Shown piece by piece: positions 45,563 through 57,315 of a stretch of DNA of 64,000 nucleotides. The position numbers and the translations under genes were made by a program. This DNA is from Cotesia glomerata (lineage: Eukaryota; Arthropoda; Insecta; Hymenoptera; Braconidae). Location: the NCBI RefSeq assembly GCF_020080835.1, contig NC_058159.1, positions 29,983,525 through 30,047,524 on the forward strand, read 5' to 3'. The notes under the pieces were generated by a model, which saw only the letters and a list, made by a program, of their open reading frames with translations, made no database searches and was not told where the DNA came from. The first letter of the stretch is position 1. The number at the start of each line of letters is the position of its first letter.

Positions 45563-46837
45563 TGATAATATTCTGATTTATTTTATCGACATTGACCTTA
45601 TTAAATTTTTTATCTATCCTCTGATAAAATTAAAATACAAATATAGGAGTATTTTTCTACTCTCAAAAATTTTTCTGTCAACCACTGTAGTCTAATCACG
45701 AAGTACCATCTAGATATTTATATTTATTTAAATTTAATTGATTCTATCACTTTACTGATAACAATATTCTACGGGTTTAATTAAATTATTATGAAACTTA
45801 ATTAAATTCATTCGAATATTGTAAAGAGTATAGTTCTAGCTTAAATTGTTGAACTAAAAAAATAGACTACTACACATATTATAAATAAAATTTTTTTTTT
45901 TCAGATCACAACAGGGGTGGCTCTCCTCTTCACCTCCACCTCTACCCGCAGCTTGATAAATAAACTACCGGTAATTTAATTTCTCAGTAAACGGTCAAAC
46001 TAAACCATTTATATCTGCCACTGAAGCAATAGGGGCTTATCGACAAAAAAATAAAATTAGTCTCTTTTTTGGGTCCTGGGGACATTAACCAGCGTCGCTG
46101 GTTTGCCTCCAAACTGAGGTAATAAATAAGAATAAGCTCAGCCTATTTGGTTACATTTAACATTTGACATGTTGACCCCCAGACATAATATTGGAGCCTA
46201 ATATTTTTTGTTAGTTTTAGTTATTATAAGCCAGTGTTTCTACACTCTTGACATTTTACTCCGATTAAGGTGAGTTATGTGGTGCTGCGGTTATTTTTTG
46301 AAATGTCATCCAACCAGTATACACATATATACTATATATAGAGTACCAGTGCTATACCATATAATACCTAGCAGTCTAGGGAGATTAAGGAAGCAAGCCA
46401 TCTGATGATCCGTCGCAAAGATTATAAAAAGGCGAAACCTGAGATCCAAATGGGTTTCAAGACAGAGACAGAGAATGAGATTCAGGAGGACGGTTGGCTG
46501 TTGGAGGGGTTCCTTTGTGATTTGGCGGTATATTGGCGCAATATACTACGAGGTTCGCTGAAGAAAGCGGCCCAGAGAAAGGGGAGCGACCAGAAAATAA
46601 ACCCTCCAAGACACACCTACGCCCTCAAGGTCCAGACAGGTACTACCATTAATCCCAAGGCTGGGCGACCCAATCAACCTCCGATACTCTGCCTTTGCAT
46701 GTATAATAATTTAACTTATTCTTCTTTATTTCGTTTATCTGATCCAATCCAATTCAATCCGGGTACTATTAAATATTTTTTTATTTTCCTAAAAAACAAT
46801 ATTTAATTTTTTTTAATTTACTTGAAGAAGAAATACA
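45563..46837. other. Unique DNA, uncertain coding content
   Basis: The 133-codon + strand frame at 46405-46806 is the longest here outside the accepted genes. It shows no domain and its C-terminal third is low-complexity. A pyrimidine-rich TTTTTTTCAG acceptor at about 45904, followed by a 22-codon frame to a GTAATT donor, is a weaker + strand exon candidate. Neither was accepted. Confidence 0.25.
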
Positions 46838-46870
46838 TAGAAAAAAAATTAACTTGAATCAAGTAAATAA

Positions 46871-47895
46871 TCTATATTGTTGAGAGAATAAGAAAAATTT
46901 GCTTCCCGGATATTTATATGATAAAATCGAATTTTTTTAGTGAAATTTAGTGTTATTGCAAAGGTCTTGGATTGAATTTGTACCTTTTCAAGGTTTCATT
47001 TAATTCTCACCGAGAGTCAATTTATTATGATAAGTATTTAGGCTACATTCGAAAATGCTCTATCTCTAGATACATAATTAAAAAATGACCTTTTATCTTG
47101 TGAAATATTGAAATTTTTAAAGATATAAACTCATCCCGATGTTACACTTATCGAGACCTTTCATTTGAGTACCCACATCAATTTTTCATATATTTATATA
47201 TATTATATATATATGTATATATGAAAAATACATATAAATGCATGTACACGGAAAGAACAAGATGACACTGGATATCATCCCAGATTATACTCAGTGATAT
47301 CTGTGGCGAAAAAAAATTTCAGATAGTAGCTAGTATAATCTAGATTATACTGAGTGATATCTGGATTATACTCATTTTAATCTGGATTATACTAGCTACT
47401 ATCTGAAAATTTTTTTCACTCAGTATAATCTGGGATGATATCCAGTGTCATCTTGTTCTTTCTGTGTAGGTACTCAAATAAAAGCTCTTAATGAGTATAA
47501 CATCGAGATGAGCTTATATCTTTAAAATTGTCAATATTTAAGAAAGTACAATGCAATTTAACATAATTAAGAAATGACCTTGTATCTTGAGAGCGATCGA
47601 CATTTTTAAAGATATAAGCTCACCCCGATGTTACACTCATCGAAACCTTTCATTTAAGTACCCACATCAATTTTTCATATATTTATATATATTATATATA
47701 TGTATAGATGAAAAATATATCAAAAATGCATGTGGGTACTCAAATGAAAGCTCTTGATGAGTGTAACATCGGGATGAGCTTATATCTTTAAAATTGTCAA
47801 TATTTAAGAAAGTACAGTGCAATTTAACAAAGAAAAATTCTATTTATAGTTCACAAGTCACGGCAATTACATAGTGACTGCAAGGTTGCTTTAAT
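46871..47895 (+). mobile_element. Non-autonomous Helitron-like element, block 14, with inserted MITE
   Basis: Intact 5' end (host A, then TCTATATTGTTGAGAGAATA), inserted into a CACTG-family MITE that starts near 46838. Two units (47120, 47607) and a weakened hairpin (GGCAATTACATAGTGACTGC). The first unit is split by the 220-bp MITE at 47247-47466. Confidence 0.7.
47247..47466. mobile_element. 220-bp palindromic MITE (CACGGAAAGAACA family), copy 2
   Basis: Ends CACGGAAAGAACAAGATGAC / GTCATCTTGTTCTTTCTGTG with TA on each side (47245-47246, 47467-47468). The flanks rejoin as 'CATGTAGGTACTC', the unit sequence seen for example near 3270. This proves insertion at a single TA that was duplicated. 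Confidence 0.8.
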
Positions 47896-49837
47896 ATATT
47901 TATTTAAATAAATATATTGTAAGAAGAAATAGGTTGCAGGGCGTGTCTTAGCAGGTGTCCTAAAGAAGTATTATATTTTAGTAAATACATATAAACGTAT
48001 ATAGTAAATAGTAAAAAGCGTAAATCTAACTATAATATAATATAATTCTTTCGGGACCTGTTGCACGTGTGTAGAGTGTAGTATGCATTCCAGCTATTCT
48101 GTAAACCCTGTTATTTATTTTAAACAAAAATTCCCCTGCTATATTCTGTCAGTCTAAATTTTAGTCTGGCAATGCGACTACATCCCTCGGTTCCACGGTA
48201 TACAGTAATACGCGATCATGCACAAACAGCTGGATGGGCTTCTTTCTAAATTTTCGAGGGGTGATCTAACGTGGATTCATCGTGAGAGCAAAGAAGAAAA
48301 AGATTAAAAGAAGAAGAGGAGCAGAGTTCAAGGCACCCGTATGTTTCAGATCTTTTTACTCCTAATTTCTTTGAGGTCTGTCACTAAAGATTATTTTTTA
48401 TTCCATAATATAAAAAGAAGTATATGTGTGTGTATAAATAGAATAATAAAATACTCACTGAAAAAAATTTTCATGTTTCAGCGGAGCTTGAAAAAATAAA
48501 CTGGTAAAAGTTTTTAAAATTCGTTACATTATTGGTTATTATGTCGAGTCTCTTGGAGTAAATATAATAAGAAGAAATGTACCCTTTATAGAATAGCCAG
48601 TTAATCCTGAAAATGTATAAGTGGTCGAGCCTTCGTGGAACAATACTCGGTCCTTAACTACTATACGGTAAGAGTCTTGGGTTGTTGACTCGTTTCTGGA
48701 ATTCAGAGGTACCTTTTTTTTATTATTATTAGATATATTTCTTCCTGTATATGAATGCGAATAAAAGGACAGACAATAGCGCGTGCTGTGGTCTTGTACG
48801 CTGATAATTTACCTCAACTCATTCAGAAATAAGTATAAGTATAAATAGAGCTCATTAGGGCGTTTGTCCTTTAGTCGAGCTCATTGTCCTGATACTTTTC
48901 ACTTGTGTAGCTTCTTTTCAGGAAGTACCTTGCATATTTTCGGCTTATGTGTATTATATTATTATCCTTGCAGCTAAAGGGTATCCTTGACCTGTGAGAG
49001 CGTTGATTCTTCAGTATCTTGTTAGAAGAAGCCTTTTATTTAATAATCGGGTGATTGAGAATGCCAAGAGATAGCCTTCAGGAATGTGCTCGCTACACCT
49101 GAAGACACAACGGAAGATGTTCACTCACCCACGAACCTCAGCCAAAACTATTATATCTGCAATCTCAAATAATATTTACTTTATATACATACGATTTAAT
49201 GTTAATAATAAAATTTAAATAATTTAAAGTAAGTATTATTTATTTATTATTATATTAAAAAGGTCTGAACCTTTTAATGTTTTATTTTTCCGTCGCCGAA
49301 TATAAACACTTGTTGCCTTTATACAGACCCCTCTGTTTAAAAAACCAAAACTATATACCATAATAATATATGTATATATTTAACATTACAGTACATTAGT
49401 GTCGGTTGTTCAGTTGACAGTCACCAGCCGCGAGGATTCGAGTTTAAGAAGTAAAAGAGGGATTCAAGAGTTGTCTTCCAGGAAATCAATTCAACGACTC
49501 TACTCACGTCCGCATATGAATACAACAAACTATACAACTTTTCTTCATCTATTTATAAATGACTTGACATTCTTTCGTCTTAACAACTCATTCTTCACAT
49601 TAGTTTTTTAAAATATACTTTGTATTTGTATCGGTAATTCCTTTGGAGATATTCCGGTCCCCAGCGACATGCTTGTAAAAAACTAAACAGGTCTAATCCC
49701 CAAACCAGTGATTAGCTTATCGCGATGAAGGAAAATTCTTGTTTTTTTTGTATTTCGGTCATAGATTTGAATTTTAAACTAAAAGATTTTATATTATGGT
49801 AAGTTGTGTAATTATATTATTATGGTATATGTCATTT
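47896..49837. other. Unique DNA, no gene accepted
   Basis: 2 kb of less repetitive sequence. The + strand 70-codon frame at 49399 follows a TTCAGTT initiator-like motif (A at 49412) and a TATATATT about 39 bases upstream of it, which is longer than usual spacing. No domain is recognised. Nothing else supportable. Confidence 0.25.
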
Positions 49838-50990
49838 CGTCAAGATACAATGTCATTTCTTAATTATTGACATTTTTAAAGATATAAACTCATTTCAATG
49901 TTACACTCATCGAGACCTTTCATTTGAGTACCCACGTGGTATTTTTCATATATTTTATATATATATATATATATATAGTATTTGTGAAATATATAAATAT
50001 ATAAAATATATGAAAAATTGATGTGGGTACTTAAATGAAAGGTCTTGATGAGTGTAACATCAGGATGAGCTTATATCTTTAAAAATGTCAATAGTTGACA
50101 AGATACAATACCATTCCTTAATTATTAACATTTTTAAAGATATAAACTCATTTCAATGTTACACTCATCGAGACCTTTCATTTGAGTACCCACATGGTAT
50201 TTTTCATATATTTTATATTTATGGTATTTGTGAAGTATATAAATATATAAAATATATGAAAAATTTATGTGGGTACTTAAATAAAAGGTATTGATGAGTG
50301 TAACATCAGGATGACCTTATATCTTTAAAAATGTCAATAGTTCACAGGATATAAAGTCATTTCTTAATTATTAACATTTTTAAAGATATAAACTCATTTC
50401 AATGTTACACTCATCGAGACCTTTCATTTGAGTACCCACATGGCATTTTTCATATATTTTACATATATAGTATTTGTAAAATATATAAATATATAAAATA
50501 TATGAAAAACTGATGTGGGTACTCAAATGAAAGGTCTCGATCAGTGTAACATCGGGATGAGCTTATGTCTGTAAAAATATCATTAGTTGACAAGATACAA
50601 GGTCTTTTTTTAATTATTGACAATTTTTAAGATATAAACTCATTTCGATGTTATACTCATCGAGACCTTTCATTTGAGTACCTACATGGTATTTTTCATA
50701 TATTTTATATATATGGTATTTCTGAAATATATAAATATATAAAATATATGAAAAATTGATGTGGGTACTCAAATGAAAGGTCTCGATGAGTGTAACATCG
50801 GGATGAGCTTATATCCTTAAAAATGTCAATAGTTCACAAAATACAAGCTTATTTCTTAATTATGTATCCAGAGATTCAAATTCAGCCTCAATGATTATCA
50901 TAATAAATTGACTATCGGTAAAAATGATACAAAACTTTGAAAAGGCATAAATTCAAGTCGAGATCTTTAAAAAATTTAGTATTATTAAAT
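49838..50990 (-). mobile_element. Non-autonomous Helitron-like element, block 15 (hairpin end missing)
   Basis: Four units (49873, 50140, 50380, 50630), mostly of the 'CATGGCATTTTTCATATATT' subtype, followed by the inverted 5' segment ('AATAAATTGACTATCGGTAA'). The hairpin-CTAG end is absent. Confidence 0.6.
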
Positions 50991-52098
50991 AATAAAAATA
51001 AAAAATTAATATATTCACAGTCACGTACACCTAATATAATAAAACCGGTGAAAATCTGAGGGTATTATATCGATAAAAGGTCAATTCTAATAGCAATAAA
51101 TACCTCAATATATCAGTGATATATTAGATGATGAACGGATCCACGCGTTTCTCAGTAGACCATAAAATTGCACCGATTATTCCGAAGAAGATGATAATAA
51201 TTATTATCATTACAACTCCGGTACGGAGATTAACTTGCCACCCACACTGTTGTGATCCATATCCACACATGCTCACATGTGTTTGTTATGTCGACTAGTT
51301 TCTTGATCGTCAACACAACGCCACCGATAATAATAGACTTGGTCTTGATATAATATAATACAACACACAACATCACTAAGACATTGCCGAGATGAGTATA
51401 GGGTGAATCTCTTTATGATTAAACAGACCGGCATGTTATACGTGTCTATTGTCTAAGATTGAGAGCAATAAAGCCTGGAACGAAGAGCGTTCGCAAAACA
51501 GTTTTGCTCTTGCGTAAGAGGACATTGATTTTAAATTCAAGTGTTGGGTGATATAACTGTAACTATTTACTGGTTTGCAGGATAAATAATAATTGATATT
51601 TAATGTAAGGATAACCAGTAAAGGCTTGGTATTAATTATTATATTTATTGGTACTCCATCGGCATTAATTGGAAGCTGGGGACAGAAAAAAAAAAATAAA
51701 AATAAAAATAGTGAGCAGAGTGAATATGAAGAAATAAATAAATAATTTATTTTAATGAGTATATTAAACCAGTACTGGTTGAGGTTGATGAAGAGTCTCG
51801 AGCAAGTCGTACGTAGGTGTTGCGATTTAAGAAGCTGAAGCTGAATAGGAGGCTGGAGACTGAGGTGGGCGGTACGAGCGCGTGCGAGGTTCGAGACCGG
51901 GATCAAGCTGATGATTTGCGCTCGAGAAAAACAGCTCTGCTTATGGTAGATGCTACAGCTAACAACTCGTGCTCGTGTCAGCCTAAGATTAGTTAGTACT
52001 TGTAGTGGTAGTGGTAGTGTCCATGCTCCAGCTGCTGAAATAAAGAATTACGTTTAATTAAGAGGAAGAAAATAAAAATATAACTGGTCGTTACTTAC
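50991..52098. other. Unique DNA; frame of uncertain status
   Basis: The 156-codon - strand frame at 51436-51906 has a low-complexity Phe/Leu run in its centre and no domain. A TTTATTTCAG acceptor just before it (AG at 52036-52035, with a second AG three bases on) could join it to the ATG exon at 52120, but the product does not look like a folded protein. Not accepted as coding. Confidence 0.25.
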
Positions 52099-52120
52099 AT
52101 TGGAGTCCAGCTCTTGTCAT
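52099..52120 (-). CDS. Candidate start exon of the unknown - strand gene
   Basis: ATGACAAGAGCTGGACTCCAAT ends at a consensus donor |GTAAGTAA (52099/52098) and leaves one base. That fits the split codon at the start of the exon at 43969-44046 (T + AC = Tyr), giving MTRAGLQYHPEPPDII.... The join would span an 8-kb intron full of repeats, and another acceptor (52035) lies closer, so this is only a phase-compatible proposal. A short upstream frame ending just before the ATG is present. Confidence 0.25.
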
Positions 52121-52288
52121 TTTATTTTTTATGTTATAGATCCAGCATACAGATTCATCTCGCTTGCTGGGACTTGGACTTAGCTCCCATCTAAATGTTA
52201 GATGTTACATTTTATATCCAGCAATCCAAACACTATTATTTGAACTCGTGACATCGCTGTAAATTTATAAATTTACAACGATAATAAA

Positions 52289-54376
52289 CTGGCAATTTTG
52301 CAGTCACAATGTGACTGCCGTGACTTGTGAACTATGAATAAATATTTTGCTTTATTAAATAATAACTTTTGTCAAATTGCACTGTACTTTTTTTAATATT
52401 GACGGTCTTGAAGATATAAGCTCATCCTGATGTTACAATCATCAAGAGCTTTCATTTGAGTACCCACATGGCATTTTTCATATATTTTATATATAATTGT
52501 ATTTATGAAATATATAAATATATAAAATATATGAAAAATTGATCTGGGTACTCAAATGAAAGGTCTTGATGAGTGTAACATCGGGGTGAGCTTATATCTT
52601 TAAAAATGTCAATAGTTCTCAAGATATAAGCTCGTTTCTTAATTGTGTTAGATTGCACTGTACTTTCTTAACTACTAACATTTTTAAAGATATAAGCTCA
52701 TCCTGATGTTTCACTCATCAAGAGCTTTCATTTGAGTACCCAAAAGGCATTTTGATATATTTTTCATATATACATATATGTAATATATATAAATATATGA
52801 AAAATTGATATGGGTACTCAAATGAAAGGTCTTGATGAGTGTAACATCGGGATGAGCTTATATCATTAAAAAGGTCAATAGTTCTCAAGATACAAGGTCG
52901 TTTTTTAATTATTGACATTTTTTAAGATGTAAACTCATTTCGATGTTACACTCATCGAGACCTTTCATTTAAGTACCCACATGGCATTTTTCATATATTT
53001 TATATATAATTGTATTTATGAAATATATAAATATATAAAATATATGAAAAATTGATCTGGGTACTCAAATGAAAGGTCTTGATGAGTGTAACATCGGGGT
53101 GAGCTTATATCTTTAAAAATGTCAATAGTTCTCAAGATACAAGCTCGTTTCTTAATTGTGTTAGATTGCACTGTACTTTCTTAACTACTAACATTTTTAA
53201 AGATATAAGCTCATCCTGATGTTTCACTCATCAAGAGCTTTCATTTGAGTACCCAAAAGGCATTTTGATATATTTTTCATATATACATATATGTAATATA
53301 TATAAATATATGAAAAATTGATATGGGTACTCAAATGAAAGGTCTTGATGAGTGTAACATCGGGATGAGCTTATATCATTAAAAAGGTCAATAGTTCTCA
53401 AGATACAAGGTCGTTTTTTAATTATTGACATTTTTTAAGATGTAAACTCATTTCGATGTTACACTCATCGAGACCTTTCATTTAAGTACCCACATGGCAT
53501 TTTTCATATATTTTATATATAATTGTATTTATGAAATATATAAATATATAAAATATATGAAAAATTGATCTGGGTACTCAAATGAAAGGTCTTGATGAGT
53601 GTAACATCGGGGTGAGCTTATATCTTTAAAAATGTCAATAGTTCTCAAGATACAAGCTCGTTTCTTAATTGTGTTAGATTGCACTGTACTTTCTTAACTA
53701 CTAACATTTTTAAAGATATAAGCTCATCCTGATGTTTCACTCATCAAGAGCTTTCATTTGAGTACCCACATGCATTTTGATATATTTTTCATATATACAT
53801 ATATGTAATATATGTAAATATATGAAAATATGATGTGGGTACTCAAATGAAAGGTCTCGATGAGTGTAACATCGGGATGAGCTTATATCATTAAAAAGGT
53901 CAATAGTTCTCAAGATACAAGGTCTTTTTTTAATTATTTACATTTTTTAAGATGTAAACTCATTTCGATGTTACACTCATCGAGACCTTTCATTTGAGTA
54001 CCCACATGGCATTTTTTATATATTTTATAAAAATGGTATTTGTGAAATATATAAATATATAAAATATATGAAAAATTGATGTGGGTACTCAAATGAAAGG
54101 TCTTGATGAGTGTAACATCGGGATGAGCTTATATCTTTAAAAATGTCAATAGTTCACGAGATACAAGATCATTTCTTAATTATATATCCAGAGATAGAAA
54201 ATTTTCGAATGCAGCCTAAATACTTATCATCATAAATTGTCTATTGGTGAGAATGATATGAAACCACGAAAAAGCATAACTCCAGGTCAAGACTTTTCCA
54301 AAAATATCATAAAAACCCATTTCATCATATAAATACACTGGCCATAAAATTTTGCTTATTCTCTTAATAATATAGA
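52289..54376 (-). mobile_element. Non-autonomous Helitron-like element, block 16 (complete, largest)
   Basis: Complete copy of about 2.09 kb on the - strand. The 5' end is host A, then TCTATATTATTAAGAGAATA (from 54376). The 3' end is hairpin GCAGTCACATTGTGACTGC and terminus CCAG followed by T (52289/52288). It has seven units alternating between two subtypes (52415, 52687, 52930, 53200, 53440, 53715, 53950). A 513-bp pair of units is repeated almost exactly (52437-52949 and 52950-53462). No coding capacity. Confidence 0.8.
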
Positions 54377-55299
54377 TTAAAATGGCTTATTGTTGCTTTT
54401 TGTTCTTTATCTTGTTTTGTTGGTTTTAGCTTTTATGACTAGACGGCCTGAGCTCAGATTGTTATGATTTAAGTACACACGATACTTGATACTTCCTATT
54501 CCAAGATTATTGGTTGCGTGATATACACAAACAGCCGAGTTGAGCTGGTGATACGATGTGATATGACTAACACAACTGGACGTGTGTAAATTTTTAACTC
54601 CGGTGATTTTATCGTGTTGTGACTATCACGGTAACTATAACATAAAACATAACAAATAAGAATAAAATCCACGGCAATTATAATGTAGGTATAATATATG
54701 TAATGCGTGGCGAAAGATAACGGAGTACTTTCATTTCTACATCCGGCCTTACATCATTCGCGTGATTGCCTCGACAATTAGTACTTCCTTGTTCTGCATA
54801 GATCACTTACTCTTTTTCATATTTATGCTGGTGGTTAATTTATCTCAAGCTTAAGTTGTAGGTTGCAGGGTAATCGTCCAAGTTGTAGTGACAAGTAAAG
54901 CCGACTCTTGATTTTCATGCCGGATATGAAACCGCGATAAATAATCATCTAATTAAAATTTTAACAAATAAGATTAATTGTCGCTCTTTTTTTTAGATTA
55001 TCAAGAAATAATATAATAGATGTTATCCTTTTTTGTTAAATACTTACTTACTAACTAACTTGACAGGTAATTTAGAAAAATTTATTAGTCTTATGGCCAT
55101 CAATTATGTTACAGGAATTGACCAGTCATCCATTATCTTCTTAATAGTACCCTCATTTGGAGAATAGTTCGCTTCAGGGTAGTTCAACCACACTACCAGT
55201 CGTCTGGATATTTTTTTATTTCAAATAAATTCATTTTATTTTTTTATCATGTTTTTAAAAATTTTTAAGTATATTTTTTTAACTTTTTATGACTTTTAA
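54377..55299. other. Unique DNA, no gene seen
   Basis: No open frame above 60 codons. A GC-richer patch at 54700-54930 has no exon signature that I can support. Confidence 0.35.
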
Positions 55300-56290
55300 T
55301 TTAGCTGTCACTTTTGACAATTTTTTAATTTTCTTCAACAAAAAAATTTTTTCTAAAAAATTATTTTTAAAAAATTGCATTTTTAATTTATTAAAATTTC
55401 TACAAGCCCATTTTTTTGATAATTTTTTTTTGCCATAATTTATTTATTAAAGAAAATTTAAAAAATTGTGAAGTGACAGCTAAATTTAATGTCATTAACT
55501 TTTTTCAGAAATTATTAATCATATTAATGATATTAATTATTCATGATAGAAATTATAAATTATTAATGATATTAAAATTAATAATCGTTTTTATTTTTTT
55601 GATTTTCGAAATGTCAATTTTTTTTCTCATTTTCTTTGACATCATTTATTTGTTAAAAAAAATTCTTAATATTATAAAATATCTGCTAAATTAATTTTCA
55701 TAAATTATTATGATGAAATTTTATCAAAAATTTATATGACATTAAAGTAATAAGCACTTTTAATTTTTTTTAATTTCTAAATGTCAATTTTTTTATGATA
55801 CTAAAGTTAGCCGACGTTTTTAATTTTTTGATTTTTTTTTCAATAATTAAATTAGAACAAAAAAATATTTTTTAAAAATTGCACTTAGAGTTTTTCAAGT
55901 TTTTAACAAATGACAATTTTTTTTCTTTTTTTTTTTGCAGTCATTTTTTTAATAAAAAAAATTTTTTTAATTTTTAAATGTCGGCTAACTTAATTTTCAT
56001 AATTTTTTTGATAATACTAAAGTTAGCTGACGTTTTTAATTTTTTTATTCATTAAATTAGAACTAAAAAATATTTTTAAAAATTGCACTTGTAGTTTTTC
56101 AAGTTCTTTACAAATAGAATTTTTTTTTTATTTTTCTGTAATGATTTTTTCAATAAAAAAAAATTCTAAAATTTTTTAAATGTCAGCTAACTTAATTTTT
56201 ATATTTTTTTGTTACAAAAATTCTCAAAATTTAATAAATACCTGTTGAATTAATTTTTATGAAATTTATCACACTAAACAGCAATTAAAA
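55300..56290. repeat. Cluster of GTTAGC-type MITEs
   Basis: One 'AGCTGTCACTTTTGACAATT'-type copy (55300-55500) and two GTTAGCCGAC / GTCGGCTAAC copies (55796-56005 and 56010-56205), all T/A-rich with inverted ends, like those at 30632-32345. The 92-codon + strand frame at 55416 is produced by this sequence and is not a gene. Confidence 0.55.
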
Positions 56291-56659
56291 AGTTTTTTAT
56301 AATTTTATATTAATGAAATTATTATGAAAAAAATTTAATTAATAATTTTACAAGTAAAAATTAAAAAAAAATTATTAATGAAAATTTTTCAAGTATTTTT
56401 TTTATTATAATTGATTATTTTTTAAATTATGAAGTTTTAATTATAAAATTAGGATGTTTTAATATTCTTAATAATTTTTTAGCAAATAAATAATTATTTT
56501 TATAATTTTTTTAATTAATTTAATTATTTTTGTTAAATAAAATACTAAAATATGTTAAAGAGTCTGCTGACTTAATTAACTGTCATTTTTGAGGAGAATG
56601 TTGCGCCATCTATAAACTAAAAATTAAATCACAGCGCGCCAATCTGAATTACCCATCAC

Positions 56660-56760
56660 ATGAAAGAACTTACTGTAAGTAAAATATTAAATTAATTTAT
56701 AAAATTTATACAATTAAATATTGAAAAAGAATTTTTTTTTTAGATTTATATTAAGATACA
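56660..56760 (+). other. Candidate untranslated exon with splice sites upstream of METTL23
   Basis: A donor ACTTACT|GTAAGTAAA at about 56676 is followed 70 bases later by a TTTTTTTTTTAG acceptor at about 56743. This could be a 5' UTR intron of METTL23 from an alternative start, or unrelated. Confidence 0.25.
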
Positions 56761-56927
56761 TTAAAAGTCTTCAGAAAAATTCCAATTAAAGAAAGTAAAT
56801 CAAAGCTCAGGAGTGTAAATAAAAAGCGCGTTGTCATTGGTCGACAACTGGGGCCAAGTTAGCTCCCAATTACCTTTCAATAGTTGTAAAATAAAAATAA
56901 AAATAATTATAATTTTAAGTGAATTAG

Positions 56928-57041
56928 TCAGTATTATTATGGAGTGCGTGAAAAATAATTAATATGCCAAGTTTACTGTCCAGTAATGCCTGGTTTAGAG
57001 GAAGAAAGTATTTGGTTCGAAACGAGTCCGTCAGCGAGTAG
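56928..57041 (+). promoter_or_regulatory. METTL23 initiator and two upstream short frames
   Basis: The insect initiator TCAGT at 56928-56932 (A at 56930) places a plausible start of transcription 56 bases before the METTL23 ATG. Two ATGs come first. One opens a seven-codon frame (56939-56962). The other opens a 25-codon frame (56964-57041) that overlaps the METTL23 start in another reading frame. Both would be expected to reduce translation from the main ATG unless it is reached by leaky scanning or reinitiation. Confidence 0.4.
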
Positions 57042-57153
57042 CCTAATGTCCGATGGAGTCGCTGCCGAGCAAGTGAAAAAGTTTTTTTTCACGTCTCGAC
57101 GATCTGACGAAACAGGACAACAGGACGAATCACTAGAGATATTTATTCCCGAG
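56986..57153 (+). CDS. METTL23: METTL23 methyltransferase, exon 1
   Basis: 56 codons from the first ATG after an in-frame stop (TAA at 56956) to the donor GAG|GTAAAT (57153/57154), phase 0. The N-terminal 30 residues are Ser/Glu-rich and unconserved-looking. The last part (KKFFFTSRR...LEIFIPE) leads into the family's conserved 'IPE-LLHASY' junction, which in human METTL23 reads IPEVLHAQY (from memory). The intron of 2.08 kb is mostly occupied by Helitron block 17. Confidence 0.85.
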
Positions 57154-57315
57154 GTAAATTTTTTACTTTTTGTTAATTTAATCTTTAAAGTAACCAATAA
57201 CAATTATTGGAGTATTTTTTGATAATTAAAAATAAATGTATATATTCGGCTTGCATATTTTTGGTTATGTTCTCGCCATGCGGCACTATTTCACAAAGTT
57301 TCACTTATAATTTTA

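Noticed and set aside
46405..46806. 133-codon + strand frame
   Set aside because: The start of the frame is Lys/Glu-rich but the end is low-complexity. No recognisable domain, promoter or splice partner.
51436..51906. 156-codon - strand frame
   Set aside because: The longest frame in the left 59 kb, but it has a Phe/Leu low-complexity run, no domain and no convincing splice context. More likely chance or an untranslated exon.
52718..53431. Two identical 66-codon frames (also relatives at 9760, 17025, 17668, 19916, 36730, 44866 and 50085)
   Set aside because: They are the same palindromic Helitron unit read as protein (repeated 'FEYPHQFFIYLYI'), not a gene family.
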